DNA of 64,000 bases from Argentina anserina. Lineage: Eukaryota; Streptophyta; Magnoliopsida; Rosales; Rosaceae. The stretch covers positions 1,882,001-1,946,000 of the forward strand of contig NC_065878.1 in NCBI RefSeq assembly GCF_933775445.1. The letters run 5' to 3'. The position numbers and the translations under genes are program-made. Shown here piece after piece: positions 1 to 11,701 of the stretch. The first letter of the stretch is position 1, and each line of letters starts with the position of its first letter. The notes below the pieces were generated by a model that saw only the letters and a list, made by a program, of their open reading frames with translations, ran no database searches and was not told the origin of the DNA.

Positions 1-416
1 GGTGGTGTTATGAGAGATGAAAATGGATGTTGACTATATGGTTTTCATATTAATCTTGGTAAAGGGGAAATTCTTGATGCTGAAGCTTGGGACCTCTTCT
101 ATGGTCTTAAAATGGCTCTACTCTTCCGATTTTTAAGCTTGAAATTGAGTCTGACTCTGCAGTTCTTGTTCAGCTCATGCAAAATCCTATTTCCACTGTT
201 CATCCGCTTGGTTCTTTGAAACAAGGCTGGCACAATTTTATGAGCAACATGAATTATTCCTCTCTGTGTAATATCTTTAGAGAAGCCAACATGGCAACTG
301 ATTCTCTTGCCAAGAATAGTATTCTGAATGACAAATACCTTATGCAATTTGACTTTCCCCCAATCCATGCTTCTCAGTTCTATTTTGATGATCTTGTGAC
401 TGTGACTAGGGCTTGA
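1..416 (+). pseudogene. RNase H-like fragment (LINE-type), broken
   Basis: From base 1 the plus strand reads like the plant RNase H-like domain found at the end of LINE polyproteins and in related host proteins. It has a GGVMRDENG start, then an EAWDLFYGLKMAL helix, an EIESDSAVLVQL strand and a REANMATDSLAKN end motif. These blocks match the usual order of the family (acidic residues at the EAE/EAW, ESDS and ...AD.LA positions). Two lesions are visible: a TGA at 31-33, where the family has Trp, and a one-base frame change near 130-140 between the helix and the ESDS strand. The frame ends with a stop at 414-416. The left end is cut by the window. It is called a pseudogene because of the stop and frameshift; the LINE origin is inference from the domain type. 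Confidence 0.7.
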
Positions 417-934
417 AGAGTTTGTTCTTCTAGCATTTCTTAGTTTCCTTTTGTTTTGGTTCTTTTGAGCATAGTTTGTAACTAAAAGAATGTATAGTTG
501 TTTTCAGACTTTTAGGTTGATCAAGGCGTTTTTATAACTCAGACCAGCACAAAGTTTAAAAAAGCTCGAGCTGGGTTCGGGTCGGTTTGAATCATTTTAA
601 AATAATATTTTAAAATCAAGAAATTCAAAATAAAATTCAAAATTTGATGTCATATCATTATATAAAATCTTTTTTAATTAAGAAAGAAGGGAATAGTAGA
701 GTATCTGCTTGTAGCTCCATGACGAATTGACGATGGGAGTTGTTTGTTTCTTTAGAGTTTGGCCATTTGGGGTGGTGAAAAATGTATGGAACTGATCGAA
801 TTATGGCTCCTAGTAAACACTATTTATAGTTTACAATAAGATTAGATTTTCATTTAATTATTATTTATAATATATTTTTAATATTATTTCTCATATAAAC
901 ATTATACTATATATATATATTATAAAAGTTATTA
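417..934. other. Intergenic, AT-rich, no gene seen
   Basis: No convincing coding sequence. A short CTCGAG/GGTTCGGGTCGG patch near 565-595 resembles the repeat at 935-1166 and may be its partner end. The rest is AT-rich filler. Confidence 0.5.
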
Positions 935-1166
935 AGTCAAGCTTAATAAACGAGCCGAGTTTTTAACGAGCTCAAGTTAGCTCGCGAACTAAACGAGTCG
1001 AACGAACCGAATACTTGTTGTTCAAACTCGGCTCATTTTCAAGGTCGAACTTAATATTGAGCTCAAGTTTGGCTCATTTAGTTTTACGAGTTCGAGCCAA
1101 ACAACCTAAAATCGAGCCGAACACGAGTCGAACACGAGCGACTCGAGCCTACTTACAGCCCTAGAT
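935..1166. repeat. GAGC/CTCG-rich repeat, possible DNA-transposon end
   Basis: The stretch is packed with short GAGC, CGAG and TCGAAC motifs on both strands. It closes with CTACTTACAGCCCTAG; the reverse complement starts CTAGGGCTGTAAGTAG. Dense sub-terminal GAGC motifs next to a (T/C)AGGGCTGTAA end are common at ends of plant hAT-like elements. The opposite end and a target duplication were not established, so the class is inference. Confidence 0.4.
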
Positions 1167-1221
1167 CAAAATGAAAGGGAGTAAAAATAAAAAGCTTTTA
1201 AAGAGAAATTATTGGGGACCT

Positions 1222-2190
1222 ACCAAATGATTCTTACCCAACTCCTAAAGCCAAAAGCGCCAGTCACTCGTAGCCTTCCCCTCAAGGTGAACTGAAATGT
1301 TTTCCCAGCAACTGTGGTGAAATTCCACTTTGTCCAAATCGTCTGCAAATCCACTCAGAATTGCTTTGACAAAACCTTCTTTCAATCACCAACATCGGGC
1401 AAACACTTTAACATTGTATAACGATCAAATGTTTGCAACTACCCTAATAAAAAAAGGAAGACAAAATCTTGGCAATACTGAAGAATTTTAAAAATGGTTC
1501 AACTAATAGATGAAAAGCTAGAGTACTTGTAAAACTCAACCAGCATATCATGGTTTGTACCAACAGTGCAAATGTTATGCCATTCAAAACTTGAAAAGTA
1601 TGAGGATAAGCTTTGAAGGAATTCTGGAGCTATCTCACCCTGAGGGGTGACAATGGAGACAATGCAACCCCCACAAGGCATAAGGGTTCAGATGCTAAAG
1701 CCACATAGTCACCATGATGCGAGACATTGAAATTAAAATTGGGAAAGTCCAAGCATACATCCCCACATTCCTGAAAAAGAACACATTGCACATTGGCAAA
1801 TCGAGTAAGTTACTATTGTTTGTGATCAATAAGGAAAACAAAGCTGATAATATATATAAATGCCACGCAAAACCAAATCAAAAGGCCTCCCGTGGTTCTT
1901 GACTTTTCAAAGGGCTTCTTTATAATGTACATTGTTGCAGCCAAAACCACATAAAGCTCACAGAGCTTAAACTGAAATATAGTGATCAAGAAGCGTTGAA
2001 GCAAAATGAACTGCAAAAGGGGATACCAGATAAGGTTTGCATTGAGATGTGCGGTTAATGAGAATATGATGATATGGAATGGCCAGGATTTGGTGTACAA
2101 GTTCATACCGAAGCAGCCAGCTCAATATTGCCCGTTTCCTGTATGTCTTCCTCACGCACATATCTACCCCATCATTATCATCACTCACAA
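1222..2190 (-). pseudogene. 4'-phosphopantetheinyl transferase pseudogene
   Basis: Three exon-like blocks on the minus strand match the AASDHPPT/Sfp-type 4'-phosphopantetheinyl transferases, which load the phosphopantetheine arm onto carrier proteins. Block 1 (about 2190-2027) reads RKRAILSWLLRY...QCKPYL and ends at a GT donor. Block 2 (1770 to about 1490, behind an AG acceptor) reads NFNVSHHGDYVALASEPLCLVGV, then EFLQSLSSYFSSFEW. Block 3 (about 1388-1225) reads LKEGFVKAI, then DKVEFHHSCWENISV and DWRFWL. Lesions: one base is missing exactly at the metal-binding GVD motif, so the frame breaks there; TGA replaces the Cys codon before LKE; a TAG follows DWRFWL; the donor after block 2 is lost. 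Retained intron positions argue for a DNA-level duplicate rather than a processed copy. The first exon was not found. Confidence 0.75.
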
Positions 2191-2400
2191 TTCTCTTGCA
2201 GGTTACATATTCAAGAAGTTTAATTGAGAGAGAGAGAGACCCATCTCCATTCTTACTTGTGATTTGAATTTCTAATACAAGCTACTTTTGTAAACGGCTC
2301 TCCCTCACTTTCTTTCTTCTTCTTTTTTTTCAGAGTTGAAAAAAGTTTCTTTTTGGTTGTAAACTAATGGCTAAAGAATTCTCTATTATTAGATACTTGT

Positions 2401-2605
2401 TGTAGAGAAAATGGAATGGTCTACTCGTCTCATTGATAATCCCCTTTATATAAGGGTCATGATTACAATAGGAATACATGGTAATTACAATGGTAATTAA
2501 GGCTACATAATATTGATTGGTCTGTTACATCCGTTGACCATAAATGTCATTAACTCATTCCGTTATTTACTTTAACAAATGCACACTAATGGTGTTTTTC
2601 CTTCA
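2401..2605 (-). repeat. Short copia-like LTR, left copy
   Basis: About 205 bp, bounded TG...CA, nearly identical to 14002-14194 in the same orientation. On the minus strand it is preceded at 2606-2622 by an AAGGGGAGGG-type polypurine tract, as expected upstream of a 3' LTR of a minus-strand element. Degenerate copia coding sequence follows to the right. It contains a TTTATATAAGG-like segment that could have been a promoter. No matching target duplication was found with the right copy. Confidence 0.6.
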
Positions 2606-4627
2606 ACCCTCCCCTTGTGCCGAGTTTAAAGATATAATGGTGCATAGGGTGTTGCCTCATTAAAAACCTTGCCAAGTAACAAAACCCAATGGGAGAAAAT
2701 AAAACCTTGGTCGAATGGGAAAAGAGCAAAACGCACCTATGACATTGGAGATTAACATATATGTGCTAGACTCCCCCTGATGTATGCACCTCCTCCTGAT
2801 CTTTACATTAATCATGGGAGCTTTGATAACTTTTGCATATTTACTTTAAGCACATCTTGCGACAACGTAGATAGTGTTCATCATTACCATGTCGTTTTCT
2901 CTTTTTTATGTAGGGACTAAATAAGCCTAAATTTTTAGGTATTTTTGTTGTGTGAGCGCAAAGCTAGACAACGAATGAGAGGTCAAGTCTTGCATATTGT
3001 GTTAGGTGCAATGATGCGTCCTTGCACTTGTATATGGAATCTCATTTCCTAACACTTACTCGTCATCTTCCATTTAGACAAAGACATATCTATCTTTAAA
3101 GACTTTGACTGATCATGGGAGTTATGGAAGCCTCACTTTAAACCTTTAGAGTGCTAGAAAGCCAATTGATGGTTAATCATTAATATTACAGTCATCAAGA
3201 TCCATTTTGAGAATGTGTCTTCCAAATGATCTTTTTCATTCTCGACTTAGGGTTTGTAATTGCGACATCTTTTTAGTTCATCAAAAGATTGTGCAAATCT
3301 ATATTGAATAACGCAATGACATAACATATCTGATCCATACTCATAATCAAGTATCTTACTTCGTGAACGTTTCAAATCTTTTTGTAATGCTACGTGATCT
3401 AGAATCATTTCTTAGGTGGATAAAGTTTGTTCTATGACTTTCATGTACATCTCTTAATTTTGATCCTCATAGAGATCCTTTATTTTACCATAAGCTGCAT
3501 TAATCAGTTTTTCGGAACTACCAAACTGATAAGGTAGTGGAGTGCAATGACATCCATTACGAGAATATCCCTTTGTGGTCTTTTACAAAAGGATATCTCC
3601 TCGTAGTCGATTCCAATGCGTTTGTGAGAGACCTTGCACCATAAGGTGAGTCTATACTCTTAATTCTCATACGCATCCTAACAAAGATATATGATAGGGT
3701 TTAAACTTGCGGTGTCGGCTTCACCTTCCCAAATACCTATCTCTTTGTTAGTGAACTTTAGTTCATGCTGGATCACTTCTTTCCATTAGGGCCAAAATTA
3801 CTACGTTGCTATTTCTCAATGAAGTATGGTTCGATATCAAGACTCAATATCTTACATCCTCATGTGGTTTGTATTTGTAGATATCTCTATATATTGAAGG
3901 ATTTGTTCTAACATCTGAGGCATCCCCCAATGATAACCAAAATCCAGGAATTCTCATGAGGCGGATTTGAGATTATGGATCAATGGATCCAATTGTGCCA
4001 AACTCGCTTTCTTCCTTTGATCGAGTATATATCGAATATAAGGTGGTCTCTCCTTCTTCCTTGGAGAGCCACGGCCTATGACACCATTTATGCCACTTTA
4101 TGGTGTCAACATGCCACTATCTATGGCGGCAACGCAATGCCCAATTCCTTTTGGGTGATGTCATGTCCTCTTCTTAAGACATTGAACCTTGCAAGCCTAT
4201 TTACAGCTAATATCTGTGATCTCATCACTTTGTGCAATAGTGGGGATCAAGATGAGACACACTGAGGATAAACCATGATAATTCATGTCATTCCACTTGA
4301 ACATTCTTTGTTTTTATCTCCCCCTAACGACGGGAAGATTGTCTCATCAAAATGATATTCCACATATCTAGCGGAAAAAAAAATCGCTTGTCAAAGTTGC
4401 AATATAGCAGACTATCTGGATGCTCGTCTCCAATAAGAACATTTATTCACATTAATTGGCTTCACCATTATGCGATGTGGCGTCACAATTTGACACGTAG
4501 GTTAATCTAGTGGAGCTCAAGGATTGTAGATCCGTGTCAATCCTGGCGAGCTCAAGTATTTTGATCCTTCGATGTTATGGATTGTAATTCCTTTGACAAT
4601 AATTAAGGTGATAGCCAAGAACGGGTA
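2606..4627 (-). mobile_element. Degenerate Ty1/copia body, left part
   Basis: Read on the minus strand, pieces of a copia polyprotein are recognisable but full of stops and frameshifts. Near 3500-3640 a segment reads like the reverse-transcriptase block 'SQ(R/K)(P/R)GIDYEE...MDVI'. The 3700-3800 segment resembles the connector just before it. The 4000-4100 segment resembles the integrase-to-RT linker 'R(Y/F)IEPLTGD'. No ORF survives. The element is cut at 4628 by the AGTAA-flanked insertion and resumes after 9153 with integrase-like remnants, so both parts are one older element. Lineage not assigned. Confidence 0.6.
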
Positions 4628-4632
4628 AGTAA

Positions 4633-5637
4633 TGTTATAAGAACAGTGATATATTGCATATATAATTTAATAAGCCGAATTATAAAATATTATAAATCAG
4701 AAACAAAGAACACGAAAAGAAATTTAACCAAAATACCGAACGATTGGTGATAGAAGAACTAGTCGAGACGTGTGTGATACCACACTTTCCTTAAGACGTT
4801 TACGCATCCTCTACCGGTGCAAGGATGTTTGGCGCTTGTCACCCAGGATATAACGACTAGACGATTCTAGGAAGTTGCACTACTAACTAGAACCTTCAAC
4901 GAACTCGAAAGGTACCTCTTTCTATCACCAGAGAAGAGCTAAGAATTTTGAGAGTGGGAGAGGATTGTGTTTCGAATGGGATGATTTTACAATGAAAGGA
5001 TGGTGGCTATTTATACTGTGAGGATTTACAATCAGCAATTAATAAGATGGCTATTATAGAAATCAAAAGATCATAACATATATGAGTTACATATGTTACA
5101 AACATTGATTTCAATTCTGTTATAATTCTCCATAACACACAATAACTCAGTTGTTACAAAAGAAGAATTTAAACAGTCAAGAGAATTTGTAAAGTCAAAA
5201 CTGAATTTTAGGAAATGGAAAAAGAATCTGCGTTCCGACCCTCAATTCGGTGTTGCATTCGTGTCCGCAGGTCGCACGGTCATACACGAGTTTCCCTTGT
5301 GACTTAGGATTTGCACCCCCCCTGCGCGTGCGCGAGAGGGTATAAGGGGGCTTACACACTTTACAATCCATACACAATGGATTATATATAAAGTCTTTTC
5401 AACACTTCTCTTTTCTAATGTGGGACAAATACATTTCCCTCATTCAAAGTAGCCATCTTTGAGTGACAATTTCTTATTCACCCACAAACCAAATTACACA
5501 AACAAACATATGATCTTCTAGCCCTCATTATGGAGAACTCAAATCTATGTTCATCTTTGGTTAATTATAAGTTTAACTTAATTTAATTAATCAATTAAAA
5601 TTTGGTTTTAAATGGTTTTTCCAACCATTTTCCAACA
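4633..5637 (-). repeat. 3' LTR of the AGTAA-flanked copia element
   Basis: 1005 bp, TGTTATAAGAAC...TTTTCCAACA as read on the plus strand. It is closely similar over its whole length to 8145-9148 and, inverted, to the solo LTR 11702-12687. It contains a GC-rich CGCGTGCGCGAG patch near 5315-5337 that is conserved in all three copies. On the minus strand the base run just before it (about 5638-5655) contains a short GTGGAGAA purine tract. Confidence 0.85.
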
Positions 5638-6215
5638 ATTCTCCACATGAATGAAATTGGTCACCAAAGACTCGATAGAATTTGGTGATAGATTTCTACG
5701 GTTGAAACCTGCATATGATAGGTAGGTTTGACCCTTTGAACCTTCCCTTATAAAATATGCTTACTTTACTAACTAAATAGTAGACGCGATGTCTTTGAAC
5801 TATTCATCATTTGTGTAAATGATGACATACTTTACACAGGAGTCTCCATGGTACATTTCGGTTCTCATTTTTGTGCCCATTTTGGCCATGGAACACACGC
5901 CTGGTTCTGCAAGTAGTTTGATAAGAGTTATGCCCTCATTAACTCCCCTAGAAGCGGCCCCACTTCTCTCTTGCATAGGTGATCTCTTAATTAAGAGTAA
6001 CCCGCATTACTATGCTCGATTTCTTGACGCATAAGAATCATTAAAAGTTTTTAGCTTAACCTCATCCATACGGGTATCACTGTTTTTTATCATAGGAATG
6101 GACTTGGGAAACTCCCCACAGTGATCCGAATTAATCTCTACAATTTGGTTTTCCCTTTTGAACCTAGATCTTGGAATCTCCAGTCAGCTAGGTTGGGTAT
6201 CCACTGTAGTGATTT

Positions 6216-7331
6216 TTAATTTCCAATGGGCTTTAGTCCCATTCCGTTCGATGATTTTTCAACTAACTCTCTGTTTAACCCTTTGGTTAAAAGATCAGCA
6301 ATATTATCCTTAGACTTTACATAGTCTATAGAGATAACTCCAGTTGAGAGTAGTTGTCTAATGGTATTATGTCTTCGACGAATGTGTCTAGACTTACCAT
6401 TATACATCTTGCTCTGTGCCCTACTAATTGCAGATTGACTATCACAATGTATACCAATCGCAGACACAGGTTTTGTCCATCTAGGAATGTCCTCTATGAA
6501 CTGGCGTAACCATTCTGCTTCCTCCCCACATTTGTCAAGTGCAACAAACTCAGACTCCATTGTGGATCTAGTTATAACTGCTTGTTTTGAGAACTTCCAG
6601 GACACGGCTGCACCCCCTAGCGTAAATACATATCCGCTACTAGACTTTGAGTCTTTCATGTCAGATATCCAGTTCGCATCAGTGAACCCTTCTATAACAG
6701 TTGGGTATGATGTGTAGTGCAACCCATAGGTACGAGTATACCTTAGGTATTTGAGTACTCTTCCAATCGCTTGCCAATGCATAGCTCTAGGATTACTCGT
6801 GTACCTACTTAGCTTATGAACCGCATAAGCTAGATCTGGTCTTATATAACTTGTTAAGTACATTAGACTCCCAATTATTCTTAAATACTCTAATTGAGAA
6901 ACACTTTCACCTTTATTCTTGAACAAATGTAAATTCATATCTACAAGAGTTCTGACAATTCCAGAACCTTCCTTGTCAAATTTCCCAAGAATATTGTCCA
7001 CATAGTGTGTTTGACTCAACACTAGCCCTTCTGATGTTCTCGTAATTTTAATTCCTAAAATGACATCAGCAAGTCCCAAGTCTTTCATGTCAAACTTATA
7101 ATTCAACATGTTTTTAGTAGACTTAATCATCTTCTCGTTGCTCCCAATGATAAGCATATCATCCACATACAGACATAGAATGGTATATCCATTTTCAGTG
7201 TCTTTGACATATACACACTTATCATCTTCATTTATTCTAAATCCACTGGTGATCATGGCATTATCAATTTTCTCATGCCATTGTTTTGGTGCTTGTTTCA
7301 AGCCATATAATGACTTAACCAATCTGCACAC
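6216..7331 (-). pseudogene. copia reverse transcriptase C-terminal part plus RNase H
   Basis: An open frame of 371 codons. It starts in the RT palm ([17 protein letters not shown]), carries the LYVDDMLI catalytic YVDD box near residue 55, and runs through the connection region (LGIKI...LSQTHYVD...). It ends in RNase H with [33 protein letters not shown] and DSQSAI. This order (RT then RNase H) and the YVDD box are typical of Ty1/copia. It is separated from the upstream RT part (7521-8143) by a stop and frame change around 7332-7520, so the polyprotein is broken. Confidence 0.85.
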
Positions 7332-7520
7332 CTTCTTACTTTGAGAATGAGCAGAAAAACCTTCTGGCTATTCCATGTAGATTTCTTCTTCTACATCTCC
7401 ATTTAGGAAATCCTTCTTTACATCCATTTGGTGTACTTCAAGTTTGCGCAACGCTGCAATTGCAAGTACCATATGTATGGAGGTTATTCTCGTCACAGGA
7501 GAATAAGTGTCAAAATAATT

Positions 7521-8143
7521 CTAACCCTCCTTTTGCCTATAGCCCTTAATAACAAGTCTAGCCTTGTACTTGTCTATTGACCCATCAGCTTTTAATTTCT
7601 TTTTGAAAATCCACTTGGAAGTCAAAGGCTTACACCAAGGTGGCAAATCCACTAATTTCCAAGTGTGATTTTGCATGATGGAGTCAACCTCACTTTTGAT
7701 TGCTTCTTTCCACAGAGGACTATCAGTAGAGCTAACTGCCTCTTTAAAGGTACGGGGATCATCTTCAACCATATATGACAAGAAGTCAGGTCCATATGAC
7801 TTTGCGGTCCTTGCCCTTTTACTTCGTCTAGGTTCAACCTCAGACTTAGATTCGGACTCCGACTCAGATTTTTGATCCTGAGCATCATCAGTTTCGGCTC
7901 GGTTGTTTTCACGTGCCCGTTTAGAAGGATTAAATTCCTCTCTAGACTTCCGTGGAAATACATTTTCAAAGAAAGATGCATTTCTCGATTCCATTATCGT
8001 ATCCTTATGGATTTCAGGAATATTCGAATCGTGGACTAGGAATCGATAAGCCGAATTGTTATGTGCATATCCAATAAAGATGCAATCACTGTTTTAGGCC
8101 AATTCTTCACCTTTTTAGGTTTAGGAATTTTCACTTTTGCCAA
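7521..8143 (-). pseudogene. copia integrase tail and reverse transcriptase N-terminal part
   Basis: The frame from 7994 to 7521 gives RRSKRARTAKSYG, then TFKEAVSSTDSPLWKEAIKSEVDSI and KWIFKKKLKADGSIDKYKARLVIKGY, the start of copia reverse transcriptase. Upstream, between 8143 and 7995, the other frames give IPKPKKVK, then a FIGYAHNNSAYRFLVHDS-like segment, the usual integrase C-terminal end. So at least one frame change is present. The coding sequence abuts the LTR at 8144/8145, marking an internal deletion junction. Confidence 0.8.
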
Positions 8144-8144
8144 A

Positions 8145-9148
8145 TTATAAGAATAGTGATATATTGCATATATAATTTAATAAGCCGAATTATAAATAAT
8201 TATAAATCAGAAATGAAGAACACGAAAAAAAATTCAACCAAAATACCGAACGATTGGTGATGGAAGAACTAGTCGAGACGTGTGTGATACCACACTGTCC
8301 TTAAGACGTTTACGCCTCCTCTACCGGTGCAAGGATGCTTGGTGCTTGTCTCCCAGGATATAACGACTAAACGATTCTAGGAAGTTGCACTACTAATTAG
8401 AACCTTCAACGAACTCGAAAGGTACCTCTTTCTATCACCAGAGAAGAGCTAAGAATCTTGAGAGTGGGAGAGGATTGTGTTTCGAATGGGATGATTTTAC
8501 AATAAAAGGATGGTGGCTATTTATACTGTGAGGATTTGCAATCAGCAATTAATAAGATGGCTGTTATAGAAATCAAAAGATAATAACATATATGAGTTAC
8601 ATATGTTACAAACATTGATTTCAATTCTCTTATAATTCTTCATAACACACAATAACTCAGTTGTTACAAAAGAAGAATTTAAACAGTCAAGAGAATTTGA
8701 AAAGTCAAAACCGAATTTTAGGAAATACAAAAAGAATCTGCGTTCCGACCCTCAATTCGGTGTTGTATTCGTGTCCTCAGATCGCACGGTCATACACGAG
8801 TTTCCCTTGTGACCTAGGATTTGCACCCCCCCCTACGCGTGCGCGAGAGGGTATAAGGGGGCTTACACACTTTACAATCCATACATAATGGATTCTATAT
8901 AAAGTCTTTTCAACACTTCTCTTTTCCAATGTGGGACAAATACATTTCCCTCATTCTAAGTAGCCATCTTTGAGTGACAATTTCTTATTCACCCACAAAC
9001 CAAATTATACAAACAAACATATGATCTTGTAGCCCTCATTATGGAGAACTCAAATCTATGTTTATCTTTGATTAATTATAAGTTTAACTTAATTTAATTA
9101 ATCAATTAAAATTTAGTTTTAAATGGTTTTTCCAACCATTTTCCAACA
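8145..9148 (-). repeat. 5' LTR of the AGTAA-flanked copia element
   Basis: About 1004 bp, partner of 4633-5637. The outer end is intact (CCAACA at 9143-9148 followed by AGTAA). The inner end lacks the terminal TGT and is fused to integrase-coding sequence, and no primer-binding site is present. Compared by eye, the two LTRs differ at scattered single bases. Confidence 0.85.
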
Positions 9149-9153
9149 AGTAA

Positions 9154-11701
9154 TAAGTTGTACATGCAAGAATTACATGACCCTAAACGGAAAGATTGGT
9201 GCGCATTACCATTTACCAATATCAAGACTAGTACTTTAGTCATTTTCCATGAGACCAATTGGGTTTGTAATTAGCATAAGTAGCATTAGTTTTAGTAGTG
9301 AATGGTGTGATGACACGTGACCAGCGTGTCGACAGATCAACCAACACCATAAATTATTTAAAGTGTCCGCAAGTTGGTTGAACTAATCCACATAATTTTC
9401 GTTGGATTCAGTCCTTAAACATAGTGAGAATACATGTCCTTTGCATAGGATGATCTCAATCCAAATTTCTTTAAGAAATCGATAAAATTTGAATGATAAG
9501 CTTTACATACCTAATCACAATGGATATAAGAAGCATAATATGGTGTTAGTGCATATACTTGTGCATCAGACATTTCACGGTTCCATCTTAGGGGAGCGAC
9601 GAAATATAGGAATGAAATCACATCTTCAATTCCTCCATAAAAATATATTGTAAGAATATTCACAGTTCTTTGTTTATTTTGTTCTTGCTTTTATTTATCC
9701 AAAATATGAGTTTCTTGGTGTAACTCTTCTAATATATAGAATATGTCAAAATCCCAAGGTCAATTTCTTTTGACGTTGTTAGATTCAATTAAGCAATTAC
9801 ATATATACTTTATAAATAGACATATAACTTCTTTAATTCTCGATTACATCCGCAGTCATTAGAGATAATGCAAAAGAAGTCAATTATAATCTCACTAATT
9901 CTTTTCACATGAAATAGTCGTTGACATAGAAATATTTAAAATGTATGAGTGTTCGATTGTCTCTTGTTGGCTCTTGTTACATAAAGTGTCAATGAAGTAT
10001 ATAGTTAAGACATGAAAATGGAATATAAACCCAAATTCTTTAGAGTAATTTAATAGAATCGTGAAACGATATCTCCATCTCATAATGCATATACATTTTG
10101 AATCCTGAAGGATTATACATTAGCGATCATTATTGATATTATTATATATATCCACGGATATAGGATTATTATTCTTCAGTTTTACTATTGTGAGAATCGC
10201 ATGATGCATTTCTTTGGATTTAGTTATTCATGTCATACTAGTATTTTGTGAAGTTGTTTTACTTTATGCGGTACTTTGCAAAGTCAAAATATTAAAAATC
10301 TAACTGCGTATATCTCGATTAATATTCGAATATTCTCAACATTTTATTGAGAAAAAGTCGTAACCTTGGTTGTGTGTCAACGATTGCATCAAGGTCTTGT
10401 CCAATCCAAAGGTACTTCAATACCAAAGTCTAACGAAATTTTAGGCATATAATAGCCATTGTAATAATATCTTGGAAAATTAGTGTCCGCCTGTAATTGA
10501 AGTCTGAAACATTTTGAATTGACCTAGATTTGTGTCGCTCCTAAAATTGACGAGCTTTCTCCTTATAGTTTGATTTTGAATATACTTTTTCAAATTGTCA
10601 TACTCTCATTATTCTATACTCATTTTGCAAGAGGACATTCCATTGCTCATGTCATATCCCATATGCATTTATAAAGCGGTACATTGTTATCAAATGTCAT
10701 TTATCGATTTATATGAACCTACATGTTCATAATATTTGCCCATTGCTTTAGGGTTATTACTTATTTATTATCCATAGTTTGTTCTAAGAAAACGTTTTTC
10801 TGAGAGATATTTCTTTGTCATTTAAGATTTTAAGTATGCTTCCAATTTACGTGCAGGAAAACATGTTTGCATAATTCGATCATGGTTGAGCTTTGGTTGG
10901 CTTGTAGGGGAAGGTTGGTACTCAAATTATTTAGAGTCAAATATATGTTGTACTAGTTTAACCAACTGCAGATAGAGTACGAGACTTATTAGTTTCGCAG
11001 TCTGAAATTCTAAATAGACTTACACGAAAATTAAACATATCAAGATACATTATGGCCACTTTGGAGCTTTATTAAGTTACTTTATCACAGTAAAAATATA
11101 CAATTTAATTAATTTCCAAGAAAGACAAATCGGATTGCAAGACTAAGAGTTGAAATGGTCGTATTTTTCGATGCTTCATGAAAAACTTTATCACAAAAAT
11201 ATGTTTTTCCTCTCTTTGTTTTTGAATTATAAAATTCTCATGAAATTTCGTTATCATGACAATACTCATATAGTATGCTAAATAACATAATTATAAAAAT
11301 TATATAAACATAGTATATGGATCAATAAGATTAAGCAGTATACGTAAAATAATTTGCTCACATATGCTTAATAATCATAATGCCAAAAAGTAGCATGATA
11401 GTTCATTCACATGCCTAGCAATAAATTTATTTAATAAAAATGGCATAGTATATAACATGTTCAAAATTCGGAGAATACTTTGCTCACGTAATATGCATAA
11501 TTTCATATATATGAATGAAATTCTATAAGCAAAAAATATAATTTAGATCTTACTTACATGTAAGTTATTCAAATAAACTGCATATTTAAGTGATTCTTGA
11601 TTTCATGATTCCATGTTGCTCGTCACATGATTATAAATAAATCACATGCAAAAAACAACAATATTTACATGATTAGTTACTTTAATCATATGTAATGAAA
11701 T
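9154..11701 (-). mobile_element. Degenerate Ty1/copia body, right part
   Basis: Continuation of the older minus-strand copia element interrupted at 4628-9153. Around 9290-9340 the minus strand reads like the integrase block 'VDLSTRWS', typical of 'VDASTRWSHV' in copia integrases. Further right, toward where gag would lie, only AT-rich sequence with many stops is seen, and I recognise no domain with confidence. It is interrupted again at 11702 by the GAAAT-flanked solo LTR. Confidence 0.45.

Larger units (their letters stand above)
4628..9153 (-). mobile_element. Internally deleted Ty1/copia element with AGTAA duplication
   Basis: A complete insertion with a 5-bp target duplication AGTAA at 4628-4632 and 9149-9153. 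Its LTRs are 4633-5637 and about 8145-9148; coding is on the minus strand. The right-hand (5') LTR runs directly into the integrase C-terminal region at about 8143: primer-binding site, gag, protease and most of integrase are missing, and the LTR has lost its terminal TGT. What remains is the integrase tail, reverse transcriptase and RNase H. It was inserted into an older degenerate copia element, which continues on both sides. It cannot have moved in this form; the deletion probably followed insertion. Confidence 0.85.
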
